DNA of 64,000 nucleotides from Formosa sp. Hel1_31_208 (GTDB taxonomy: Bacteria > Bacteroidota > Bacteroidia > Flavobacteriales > Flavobacteriaceae): positions 1,272,501-1,336,500 of the forward strand of contig NZ_LT629733.1 in assembly GCF_900104785.1 (NCBI RefSeq), read 5' to 3'. Below are positions 38,399-45,354 of this stretch, piece after piece. Both the position numbers and the translations under genes were made by a program. Every line of letters starts with the position of its first letter. Positions within the stretch are counted from its first letter, which is position 1. The notes under the pieces are model-generated. The model saw only the letters and a program-made list of their open reading frames with translations. It did no database searches and was not told where the DNA came from.

Positions 38399-39088
38399 CT
38401 ATACTTTTCGTTCAGCAATGAGTTCTTTTAATTTAAGACCGTACCTCGAGGTTTTAATCTCTTCGGTTAAGGCGTTATAGATTTCCTCTAAAAACTTGGT
38501 GCTTGTATTGGGTATTTCACTAATAGCCAAATAAGGCGATACTTCACTATCAGGATGATTTACCGCAAAATTTATGGTGTATAAATATTTGCGTTTCATA
38601 AGCTTGTTATAATTGTCTTCGAACGATACCGTTGTATCGTTAGCTTTACTTGCTTCTAAACTTTGTTGAATTAATTCTAAGTTTTTATCACTAAACTTTG
38701 ACATCATTAAGAGGTATTCTTCTAATACCTCTTGTTGCTTGGAGCCTTTAATCTTAGCGTCGTAATTGAAATTCTTAAGAGTAGAATTGATTTCTGTAGT
38801 GCCTTTATCAGCAAAAAAGACAACGGTGCCTTCGTCATTATCATTTTTGTCAAGTGTCAGGAATAAAACTTCAGCCTCATCTAATGCACTATGTAATTCA
38901 AAATTAGGATTGCCTTGAATTTCTAGAGAATCCAGCGTTACCATAATGGTATCTTGTTGTCGTTGTAGATATACCGTGCCTTTTTTAAGACCTTTGACAT
39001 ATCCTTTTAATGTGAAATCATGTTGTGACTGATCTTTTTCACAGGAGATCATTAAAAGGGCTAATACTACAACTAAAAATGGCTTCAT
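38399..39088 (-). CDS. DUF4369 lipoprotein
   Basis: About 229 residues from the ATG at 39088 (two further in-frame Met codons lie just upstream). The N-terminal lipobox is VVLALLMISC, so the protein is lipidated. Residues about 25-120 form the DUF4369 domain (FTLKGYVKGLKKGTVYLQR), usually found at the N-terminus of thioredoxin-fold AhpC/TSA proteins in Bacteroidota; here no CxxC redox domain follows, so this is a solitary DUF4369. It lies 39 bases after DUF819 on the same strand. Confidence 0.85.
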   Translation of the reverse strand: MKPFLVVVLALLMISCEKDQSQHDFTLKGYVKGLKKGTVYLQRQQDTIMVTLDSLEIQGNPNFELHSALDEAEVLFLTLDKNDNDEGTVVFFADKGTTEINSTLKNFNYDAKIKGSKQQEVLEEYLLMMSKFSDKNLELIQQSLEASKANDTTVSFEDNYNKLMKRKYLYTINFAVNHPDSEVSPYLAISEIPNTSTKFLEEIYNALTEEIKTSRYGLKLKELIAERKV

Positions 39089-39136
39089 AATCATCAAATT
39101 TACAAGCGCAAATATCTTATAAAAATTGTTGAAATA

Positions 39137-40447
39137 CTAGCTTACAGCAGCCAATTCTAATAAAATTGTACAACCTATCGCGGCAATAGTTCCTATTGCG
39201 TATCCAAAGACGGCTAACAGGACACCAACAGTTGCTAAAGATGGATGAAACGCAGAGGCAACAATGGGAGCAGAAGCTGCACCTCCTACATTAGCCTGAC
39301 TACCGACCGCCAAAAAGAAATATGGTGCTTTAATAAGTTTTGCCACACCTATGAGTAATAAGGCGTGAATTGTCATCCAAACAACACCAATTGCAATGAG
39401 TCCGAAATTTTCAAATATGAGTGTTAAATCCATTTTCATACCAATACTAGCCACCAAGATGTAAATGAACACACTCCCAAATTTACTGGCACCAGCACCT
39501 TCATAATTTTTAGCTTTAGTAAAGGATAAGAGTATCGCAATAAGCGTAGCAATACTAATCATCCAAAAGAACTTCGAACCTAAAAAGGTAAAAATGTTTC
39601 TCGTGGTTTGTGATTCTATTCCGGCAACGACAGTATCGAAGAAAGGCGCAAGAAAGTTAGATGAAAAGTGAGCAAGACTTACTGTTCCGAATGCAATAGC
39701 AGCAATAATCATCATATCTGCTAGTGATGGATTGCGTTTGACTTTCTCTGAAAACGTCGACATTTTTTCTTTGAGATCTTCAATGGAAGACGTATCTGCT
39801 TTTAGCCACTTATTAATTTTATTTCGTTTTCCAATACCAATGAGAATAATGGCCATCCATATATTTGCAACAACGATATCGACAAATACCATTCCGCCAT
39901 ATTTGGCCTGATTATAACCATAGATTTCGAGCATAGCAGTTTGATTAGCACCACCGCCAATCCAGCTTCCAGCTAAAGTAGATAACCCTCTCCAAACAGC
40001 GTCTGGTCCCACACCACCAACAGTTTCAGGAGAAAAGGATGCTATTAATAATATAGCAATTGGTCCGCCAATTACGATACCAATGGTTCCGGTAAAGAAC
40101 ATAATCAAGGCTTTCCAACCTAAATTAAAAACCCCTTTAAGATCAATACTTAAGGTCATGAGCACTAAAGCCGCGGGTAATAAATAACGACTAGAGACAT
40201 AATAAAGGTTTGAACTATGTTCAGTGATTTCACCACCTTCTGATACCGAAGTCCATTCAGGAGAGATTAATCCAACTGTTGTTAATACAGCTGGGATCAT
40301 ATATGCCATAAATAAGCCTGGAACAATTTTATAAAATTTTGGCCAAAAGCCTGTTTTTATGGATTCTGTTAAAAAAACAAAACCTAATGAAAGCATTAGG
40401 AGTCCAAAAACAATAGTGTCGTCAGTAAAAAAAGGTGTGTTGTCCAT
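39137..40447 (-). CDS. DUF819 family membrane protein
   Basis: 436 residues with about 11-12 hydrophobic segments. Conserved block GSWIGGGANQTAMLEIYG and SQANVGGAASAPIVASAFHPSLATVGVLLAVFGYAIGT are DUF819 hallmarks. Family members are predicted inner-membrane transporters with a gate-like duplicated fold; substrate unknown. It starts just after the terminator that ends the RHH gene. Confidence 0.88.
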   Translation of the reverse strand: MDNTPFFTDDTIVFGLLMLSLGFVFLTESIKTGFWPKFYKIVPGLFMAYMIPAVLTTVGLISPEWTSVSEGGEITEHSSNLYYVSSRYLLPAALVLMTLSIDLKGVFNLGWKALIMFFTGTIGIVIGGPIAILLIASFSPETVGGVGPDAVWRGLSTLAGSWIGGGANQTAMLEIYGYNQAKYGGMVFVDIVVANIWMAIILIGIGKRNKINKWLKADTSSIEDLKEKMSTFSEKVKRNPSLADMMIIAAIAFGTVSLAHFSSNFLAPFFDTVVAGIESQTTRNIFTFLGSKFFWMISIATLIAILLSFTKAKNYEGAGASKFGSVFIYILVASIGMKMDLTLIFENFGLIAIGVVWMTIHALLLIGVAKLIKAPYFFLAVGSQANVGGAASAPIVASAFHPSLATVGVLLAVFGYAIGTIAAIGCTILLELAAVS

Positions 40448-40478
40448 AGTGATGATAAAATTTGCATCTGCAAAATAC

Positions 40479-40486
40479 CAAAATTA
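40479..40486 (-). promoter_or_regulatory. Candidate -7 box for DUF819
   Basis: On the minus strand TAATTTTG, 31 bases before the DUF819 ATG and just after the upstream terminator. No clear -33 element. Confidence 0.45.
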
Positions 40487-40494
40487 AAGCGCAT

Positions 40495-40524
40495 AAAAAA
40501 AGCGACTCTACTAGGAGTCGCTTT
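40495..40524 (-). terminator. Terminator of the SPFH-RHH operon
   Basis: AAAGCGACTC (40499-40508) pairs with GAGTCGCTTT (40515-40524); read on the minus strand the hairpin is followed by a T-run. The TAG stop of the RHH gene lies at the hairpin's loop edge. Confidence 0.85.
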
Positions 40525-40690
40525 CATTTGTTTTTTTGGGTTTAGGCTGTCGGCTCTTTTCTTTAAGATATTGCATGAGCATCCATTCAATTTGTCCGTT
40601 GGTACTTCTAAACTCATCAGCAGCCCATTTCTCAATGGCCTTGAGCATTTCTTCATTAATTCGCAATGCGAAAGCTTTTTTCTTAGACAT
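40511..40690 (-). CDS. Arc-family ribbon-helix-helix DNA-binding protein
   Basis: 59 residues read directly from the minus strand: MSKKKAFALRINEEMLKAIE, then KWAADEFRSTNGQIEWMLMQYLKEKSRQPKPKKTNESDS. This is an Arc/MetJ-type fold: a beta-strand (AFALRI), helix 1, turn with S/T-N-G-Q, helix 2. It would dimerise and bind DNA through the strand. As last gene of the SPFH operon it is a plausible autoregulator; the operon promoter carries suitable inverted repeats. Confidence 0.88.
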   Translation of the reverse strand: MSKKKAFALRINEEMLKAIEKWAADEFRSTNGQIEWMLMQYLKEKSRQPKPKKTNESDS

Positions 40691-40760
40691 TAGGCTGTGA
40701 ATAGTTTTAAGATGAAACTAACTATAAATAAAATAGACACTAAAAAAAGTTTTTGAATCA

Positions 40761-41264
40761 TCACGTATTGATTTTTCGATAATAAAATAAAATTATAATA
40801 GGAGTAATAATGCTCAAACCAATAACTGTATAAAGAAACCAGTGTCCGAAAGTAAACGTATGTCCTTTGGCAGATTCAATCATTGCAAAAACAATAAGCG
40901 CAAAGGTGAGCATCATAAAGAGGTTTGTGAAGCGCACGATACGTGTGCTCAAACGATAATTTTTAAGTGCATTGTCTTGAGTAATATTGACCATATAATT
41001 ATGTATTTGCGGGTACTTGTTTAAAATGAATAAACCTATAAATGTCACAATGCCTAAAACTGGTAATAGCCATAACATCTGTTTTTCACTGTGTCCATCT
41101 ATTTCACCTTTTGCATTAAAATGAGAAGGGATGATTTCTGGTAGGTCATCATATGATAAGATGGTATAAATAATCATCAATAACAATAAAGTTGCAGAAA
41201 TACTATCTACAATTATATCTATACCATCTACAGGAACCTCTATTTTAGGTCTATTTGTTTTCAC
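40761..41264 (-). CDS. DUF1648 membrane protein (SdpI-like)
   Basis: 167 residues, starting with GTG at 41264. Three or four hydrophobic segments; the loop LPEIIPSHFNAKGEIDGHSEKQML is the DUF1648 signature seen at the start of SdpI immunity proteins. Function here is unknown. It starts 2 bases after the DUF4177 stop and belongs to the SPFH operon. Confidence 0.82.
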   Translation of the reverse strand: MKTNRPKIEVPVDGIDIIVDSISATLLLLMIIYTILSYDDLPEIIPSHFNAKGEIDGHSEKQMLWLLPVLGIVTFIGLFILNKYPQIHNYMVNITQDNALKNYRLSTRIVRFTNLFMMLTFALIVFAMIESAKGHTFTFGHWFLYTVIGLSIITPIIILFYYRKINT

Positions 41265-41266
41265 GA

Positions 41267-41425
41267 TTATCTGTTTTTATCCCGTTCAAAAACAATACTT
41301 GTCCAACCTTGAGAAATATCAATGACTACCCAGCCCTCTCTCGCATGCTGGTTGAGCACATCTTCAAACTGTCTAAATCTATTTCTAAATCCGAGCTTTG
41401 GTGATACCACTTTATATTCTTTCAT
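41267..41425 (-). CDS. DUF4177 protein
   Basis: 52 residues: starts MKEYKVVSPKLGFRNRFRQF and ends WTSIVFERDKNR. The pattern of a short N-terminal strand, EDVLNQHAREGWVVIDIS, and a final FER strand is that of DUF4177. It is a small cytosolic fold of unknown function. It lies 10 bases after the glycine-zipper gene and 2 bases before the DUF1648 gene. Confidence 0.85.
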   Translation of the reverse strand: MKEYKVVSPKLGFRNRFRQFEDVLNQHAREGWVVIDISQGWTSIVFERDKNR

Positions 41426-41435
41426 CTGTATTATG

Positions 41436-41615
41436 TTATTTATCCTCTTTGTTTTTAAAAAAGGTGAGCGCTAAAACAACTCCTATTAGTAATCCAATTA
41501 TCGAACCATAGACCACTCCCACTGCAACTTGTCCGGTGACTGCGCCAAAAGTAGTGCCTATACTTGTTCCTAATGCACTGCCAAGCGCTATGCTCATGAT
41601 TTGGTTTTTGTTCAT
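41436..41615 (-). CDS. Small glycine-zipper membrane protein
   Basis: 59 residues: MNKNQIMSIALGSALGTSIG at the start, then two hydrophobic stretches rich in G-x3-G spacing (GTTFGAVTGQVAVGVVYG; GLLIGVVLALTFF), ending in a basic KNKEDK tail. Likely an inner-membrane protein packed through Gly-zipper helices; no known family. ATG lies 1 base after the SPFH stop. Confidence 0.8.
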   Translation of the reverse strand: MNKNQIMSIALGSALGTSIGTTFGAVTGQVAVGVVYGSIIGLLIGVVLALTFFKNKEDK

Positions 41616-41616
41616 A

Positions 41617-42477
41617 TTAATGATTTAAAGTGCCAGTGTTTAATACTGGAGACGCATCTTTATCTCCGCAGAGAATGACCATTAAATTACTTACCATAGC
41701 CGCTTTGCGGTCGTCATCAAGTTCAACAATATTCTTTTTGCCCAGTTCCTCTAAAGCCATTTCCACCATGCTCACAGCACCCTCAACAATTTTATGACGC
41801 GCTGCTACAATAGCCGTAGCTTGTTGACGCTTAAGCATTGCATTGGCAATCTCTTGAGCATAAGCGAGGTAACCAATTCGAGCTTCTAATACTTCTATCC
41901 CAGCAATGGAAAGACGTTCGTCAATTTCTTTTTCCAAGGCATTACTCACTTCATTAACACTAGATCGTAAAGTAATATCTTCATCATGACCCTCATCGGC
42001 GAAATTGTCATAAGGATACATACTTGCTAGTTTACGCACAGCCGCATCAGTTTGGACACGTACAAAATTTTCATAAATATCGACATCGAAAGCTGCCTTG
42101 TAGGTGTTTTGAACGCGCCATACTAATATCGTACTAATCATCACAGGATTTCCAAGTTTATCATTAACTTTTAGACGTTCACTATCAAAATTGCGTGCTC
42201 TTAATGAAATTTTCTTTTTTGTATAGAATGGATTGACCCAATAGTAGCCGTTCTTTTTTACTGTGCCTATATATTTACCAAAAAGTAATAGAACTCGAGA
42301 TCCATTTGGTTGGACCATAATGAAACCTGGAGCTATTAATATGGCAATTGGTAGGAATAACAGAAATTCTGGATTCTGTTTAATGATAGCCGTGGCTATG
42401 CTACCAAAGAATAGTATCAGAAATACAAGAAGCATGAGGTATCCATTTGCAGGAACTATTATTTTTTCTTCTTTCAT
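41617..42477 (-). CDS. SPFH/Band 7 (slipin-like) membrane protein
   Basis: 286 residues. N-terminal hydrophobic hairpin (about 12-50), then the SPFH/Band 7 domain with GYYWVNPFYTKKKISLRARNF, LVWRVQNTYKAAF, and a coiled-coil C-terminal part (ANAMLKRQQATAIVAARHKIVEG). Such proteins form ring-like oligomers that organise membrane microdomains. It heads the five-gene operon with a strong promoter. Probably inner membrane. Confidence 0.92.
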   Translation of the reverse strand: MKEEKIIVPANGYLMLLVFLILFFGSIATAIIKQNPEFLLFLPIAILIAPGFIMVQPNGSRVLLLFGKYIGTVKKNGYYWVNPFYTKKKISLRARNFDSERLKVNDKLGNPVMISTILVWRVQNTYKAAFDVDIYENFVRVQTDAAVRKLASMYPYDNFADEGHDEDITLRSSVNEVSNALEKEIDERLSIAGIEVLEARIGYLAYAQEIANAMLKRQQATAIVAARHKIVEGAVSMVEMALEELGKKNIVELDDDRKAAMVSNLMVILCGDKDASPVLNTGTLNH

Positions 42478-42514
42478 TAGATTAGGTTTTAGTTAAATAA
42501 TTCAATATGATATT

Positions 42515-42541
42515 ATTTTGATATCAAATATACATCAAAAT
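42515..42541. promoter_or_regulatory. Inverted repeats over the SPFH promoter (candidate operator)
   Basis: ATTTTGAT (42515-42522) and ATCAAAAT (42534-42541) are perfect complements; a second, inner palindrome TTTGATATCAAA lies at 42517-42528. They flank and overlap the SPFH -7 box. The site could be bound by the operon's own RHH protein or by a sigma-54 activator, since it lies about 65 bases upstream of the divergent start. Confidence 0.55.
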
Positions 42542-42556
42542 TTATTATCCTCCAAA
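42525..42556 (-). promoter_or_regulatory. Promoter of the SPFH operon (TTTG-N20-TATATTTG)
   Basis: On the minus strand: TTTG (42556-42553), 20 bases, TATATTTG (42532-42525). Perfect elements and spacing. The SPFH ATG is 48 bases downstream. Confidence 0.82.
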
Positions 42557-42562
42557 TTGAGT

Positions 42563-42579
42563 TTGGCACGTGATTTGCA
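42563..42579 (+). promoter_or_regulatory. Sigma-54 (-24/-12) promoter
   Basis: TTGGCACG-TGAT-TTGCA: exact match of the sigma-54 consensus TTGGCACG-N4-TTGCW on the plus strand. Its predicted start (about 42590) leads into a 115-base stretch with no gene, ending at the terminator at 42704. Confidence 0.75.
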
Positions 42580-42589
42580 ATTTGGTTAA

Positions 42590-42704
42590 TGTAAATGTTT
42601 ATGAAGATGTTAGTAGAGGAGTGATTACCTCGCATAACGGAGTAACATTTATCATTTGGTTGGTTAGTTAGTAAAAACGCATCTCAGACTTGAGATGCGT
42701 TTTT
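42590..42704 (+). ncRNA. Candidate sigma-54-dependent small RNA
   Basis: Between the sigma-54 promoter and the terminator there is no ORF longer than nine codons. The RNA can fold: AAATGTT (42593-42599) with AACATTT (42644-42650) encloses a GAGG/CCTC hairpin (42616-42631), then the 14-bp terminator stem. No Rfam-type family is recognised. The start is inferred from the promoter. Confidence 0.45.
42673..42704. terminator. Perfect bidirectional terminator
   Basis: AAAAACGCATCTCA (42673-42686), loop GACT, TGAGATGCGTTTTT (42691-42704). It ends the minus-strand alpha/beta hydrolase gene and, on the plus strand, the candidate small RNA. Confidence 0.92.
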
Positions 42705-42729
42705 AATTTAATTAGGATGAAATGGTGTA

Positions 42730-43656
42730 TTATTTCTCAATGAATTGGATAACGGCAGCTACCAAATCTCCACTAATTTTTCGATAGGACTCATTATAAG
42801 ATTTAGAGTTTTCGAGTTCATCACCTTCAATAATAAAAAGAACGTGGTTCATCTTTTCTATCAGTTGTAACTCGGCTCTATTTGAAGCTTTGGTTAAAAG
42901 TTCAGCGTCTTCAACTGGAACTTGTAGATCTTTAGTCCCATTAATAATGAGTACTGGTATTTCTAATGATTTGATAATGTCTTGCGGATTATATTGCATC
43001 CAGGTCATAATAAATGGCTGTACGTCGGCTCTAAAAACAGATGCCAAAGCTGGCGGATAATTATTAGTGAGTTTCCCTTTTTTTAAACTTTCAAATGCCG
43101 TTTTTGTACCTTCCACGAGTGACGGGTCCATATTTGCAATTTGACTTGTAATCACCTCATCAATGGATTGACCTGCACCAGCTAGTGAAATGAATCCATC
43201 GGCTCTACCTTTAGCTGCTAACATGCCGACTAGGCTTCCTTGACCATGACCAATAATATAAATGTCTCGATAGGAGCCAATAGTCTTAAAGTATTCAATC
43301 ACATTAATGGCATCGGCTATAAAGTCGTCGAAAGTAATATTTGGATCTACTTTATTGTTTCGAATTTGTTTGACGATACGTTTATCATATCTAAAAGTTG
43401 CGATACCTTCTTTTGAAAGTGACTCAGCTAATTTTTTTAACACACCATTCTTCGCCAAATTCTGATTGCCATTGCGGTCGGTTGGTCCAGAATCTGCTAT
43501 TATTATGGCGAGTTTTGGCTGCTCATTCGTAACGGGTGACAATAAAGTACCACCAATATGTTTATTGATTGTGATTTCAGTAGCGGTATAGTTTAAATTT
43601 TGACTCGCTACATTTGTCAATAAAAACAGAAAAAAAAAAGTCAGTATAGTTTTCAT
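42730..43656 (-). CDS. Exported alpha/beta hydrolase with altered nucleophile position
   Basis: 308 residues with a signal peptide (MKTILTFFFLFLLTNVASQ). The alpha/beta-hydrolase fold is clear: oxyanion region IIADSGPTDRNGNQNL, nucleophile-elbow region IIGHGQGSLVGMLAA, Asp in INGTKDLQVPVEDAE and His in EKMNHVLF. The elbow reads GHGQG where GHSxG is expected: the nucleophile Ser codon is GGT (Gly138, 43243-43245). It is therefore either inactive, uses another residue, or carries a mutation. Periplasmic. Monocistronic. Confidence 0.88.
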   Translation of the reverse strand: MKTILTFFFLFLLTNVASQNLNYTATEITINKHIGGTLLSPVTNEQPKLAIIIADSGPTDRNGNQNLAKNGVLKKLAESLSKEGIATFRYDKRIVKQIRNNKVDPNITFDDFIADAINVIEYFKTIGSYRDIYIIGHGQGSLVGMLAAKGRADGFISLAGAGQSIDEVITSQIANMDPSLVEGTKTAFESLKKGKLTNNYPPALASVFRADVQPFIMTWMQYNPQDIIKSLEIPVLIINGTKDLQVPVEDAELLTKASNRAELQLIEKMNHVLFIIEGDELENSKSYNESYRKISGDLVAAVIQFIEK

Positions 43657-43717
43657 GATGATTTTTATAGAGCAATATTTATATATAAGGTCAAAGTTAA
43701 TTAAAATAGAGAACGCT

Positions 43718-43832
43718 ATTTCATCTATTTTATGTTATTCTTTCGGAAATTTCTAATAATTTAACTGTGCATTTTATCGATGAAATGCAATATTTCATCC
43801 TAAATTGTTAAAATTATATGTATTTCATCGAT
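43718..43832. repeat. Cluster of ATTTCATC/GATGAAAT motifs
   Basis: ATTTCATC occurs at 43718-43725, 43792-43799 and 43822-43829, and its complement GATGAAAT at 43779-43786. ATCGATGAAAT (43776-43786) and ATTTCATCGAT (43822-43832) form an 11-bp inverted repeat. It looks like a multi-site operator between two divergent promoters. Confidence 0.55.
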
Positions 43833-43849
43833 TAATTAGGTATTTAAAC

Positions 43850-43878
43850 TTGTAAATTGAAATAGAGTTCTATATTTG
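43850..43878 (+). promoter_or_regulatory. Promoter of a candidate small RNA
   Basis: TTG at 43850-43852, 18 bases, then TATATTTG at 43871-43878. No protein gene follows on this strand before the terminator at 43989-44015. Confidence 0.6.
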
Positions 43879-43883
43879 AAGTG

Positions 43884-44015
43884 TACTAAAATTTAGTTTT
43901 TAGTTCAATGGATTAATTAATTAATATTTGCATATGTGCAGAATTAGAGACCCTAAATCTACCACATATATAAAAAGCAAATTAGGAGAACCAAGGTTGA
44001 GGGACCTTGGTTTTT
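43884..44015 (+). ncRNA. Candidate small RNA
   Basis: About 130 bases between a good promoter and an intrinsic terminator, without a supported ORF, convergent to alkB. The fold beyond the terminator is not evident, and no known family (including 6S) is recognised. The start is estimated from the promoter. Confidence 0.4.
43989..44015 (+). terminator. Terminator of the candidate small RNA
   Basis: AACCAAGGT (43989-43997), 6-base loop, ACCTTGGTT (44004-44012), then T. It may also stop minus-strand alkB transcription less efficiently. Confidence 0.8.
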
Positions 44016-44028
44016 CCGTTTTATAGGT

Positions 44029-44628
44029 TTATCTAATCGATCGAAACGTTAAGTTTATCCGTTCGCCTATCCGTTTTTTAGTTTTTGCAATTTGATGAAG
44101 CCAAAAGTGTTGCATTTTCCCAGTCATAATTAAAAGACTACCGTGATGCAGCTCTAATTTATAACGTTCTGCTTTTAATTCTCGATGTTTAAAGTGAAAC
44201 GGTCTAGTCGCCCCAAAACTGACAGAGGCTATAACAGGGTTTTGACCTAATTCTTTTTCATTATCTGCATGCCACCCGTTACTATCATTGCCATCACGGT
44301 ATAAATTTAATAGAACGGTTGTAAACTCATGATCGATTTCTTTTTCAATATCTGATTTTATGCTTAATAATTCTGGAGTAAATGGATGTGGAAACATTTT
44401 AATATTAGAGTAAGCGTATGGTTTGTTATTTTCTGCATAAAGGGCAGTGAGTCTTGGTTGTTTATATGTTTTTCCAAAAATTGTAATATCGTCTTGTTGC
44501 CAATTTGTTTTAGATTTTAATTGTGCAAAATACGTGTCAGCAGTTTCTGTATCATAAAAGTTTTTGATATAGATAAGCTCTGCATCAGGTAGTTTTAAAT
44601 GCGTTTTTTCTTTAGAAAATAAATCCAT
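44029..44628 (-). CDS. AlkB-like 2-oxoglutarate/Fe(II) dioxygenase
   Basis: 199 residues. Iron ligands in NGWHADNEKELG (HxD) and MQHFWLHQI, with RINLTFR at the C-terminus for 2-oxoglutarate binding; VSFGATRPFHFKHR is a family block. AlkB repairs alkylated DNA/RNA bases by oxidative demethylation. It diverges from the VanX-like gene with only 30 bases between the two start codons. Confidence 0.92.
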   Translation of the reverse strand: MDLFSKEKTHLKLPDAELIYIKNFYDTETADTYFAQLKSKTNWQQDDITIFGKTYKQPRLTALYAENNKPYAYSNIKMFPHPFTPELLSIKSDIEKEIDHEFTTVLLNLYRDGNDSNGWHADNEKELGQNPVIASVSFGATRPFHFKHRELKAERYKLELHHGSLLIMTGKMQHFWLHQIAKTKKRIGERINLTFRSIR

Positions 44629-44658
44629 CCCTTAATTTTTCTCTAAATTAGCTATATC

Positions 44659-45342
44659 ATGAAGATTCACAAAATATTTGTACTGCTGTGCATACTTGTC
44701 GCTTTTGCTTTTTCAAATCAAGATAAAGAGGTATTACCCGAAGGTTTTGTATTAGTTAAGGATATCATTCCAGATATTGAAGTTAAACTAAGTTATTATT
44801 CAACACATAATTTTGTTGGTGACACTATTGATGGCTATCATGCGAATACTCTTATTTTAACTAAGCAGTCGGCTGAAGCTCTTAAAAAAGTACAAGCAGA
44901 GCTGCAGGAACAAAACCTGTGCTTGCTTGTTTACGATGGTTATCGACCGCAACGCGCAGTTAATCATTTTATGCGCTGGGCTAAAGACTTAAATGATACG
45001 ATAAGAAAACATGAGTTCTATCCAGATGTTGAGAAACGTCATTTGTTTCGCGAAGAATACATTGCGACCCGTTCAGGTCATAGTCGGGGAAGTACGTTAG
45101 ATCTCACCATTATAAATGGCAACACAAATGAACCTCTAGATATGGGAAGCCCGTATGATTTCTTCGGAAAAGAATCTTGGGTAGATTACCAGGGTTTAAC
45201 AAATAAACAAAAAGCCAACCGACAATTATTACAAGACGTCATGTTGAAATATAATTTTAGAAATTATCCTAAAGAATGGTGGCACTTTACGCTGCGATGG
45301 GAACCATTCCCTAAAACCTATTTCGATTTTGAAATCGAATAA
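44659..45342 (+). CDS. M15-family D-Ala-D-Ala dipeptidase (VanX/DdpX-like), exported
   Basis: 227 residues with a signal peptide (IHKIFVLLCILVAFAFS). Zinc and catalytic motifs: SGHSRGSTLDLTI (SxHxxGxAxD type) and EWWHFTL. It cleaves D-Ala-D-Ala dipeptides, likely for cell-wall turnover in the periplasm; vancomycin resistance is not implied, since no vanHA genes are near. It is followed 12 bases later by a TspO-like gene. Confidence 0.92.
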   Translation: MKIHKIFVLLCILVAFAFSNQDKEVLPEGFVLVKDIIPDIEVKLSYYSTHNFVGDTIDGYHANTLILTKQSAEALKKVQAELQEQNLCLLVYDGYRPQRAVNHFMRWAKDLNDTIRKHEFYPDVEKRHLFREEYIATRSGHSRGSTLDLTIINGNTNEPLDMGSPYDFFGKESWVDYQGLTNKQKANRQLLQDVMLKYNFRNYPKEWWHFTLRWEPFPKTYFDFEIE

Positions 45343-45354
45343 CTAAACTATAAT

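Larger units (their letters stand above)
43657..44028. other. Gene-free stretch with repeated motif and candidate small RNA
   Basis: 372 bases between the divergent start of the hydrolase gene and the 3' end of alkB. It contains a -7 box for the hydrolase (TAACTTTG on minus, 43692-43699), a cluster of ATTTCATC motifs (43718-43832), and a plus-strand promoter and terminator that bracket about 130 bases without a gene. Confidence 0.7.

Noticed and set aside
43884..44015. 6S RNA
   Set aside because: No long closing stem with a central bubble can be drawn from the sequence.
44659..45342. VanX-like gene as vancomycin resistance determinant
   Set aside because: No vanH, vanA or vanRS genes nearby; exported M15 dipeptidases are common in cell-wall turnover.
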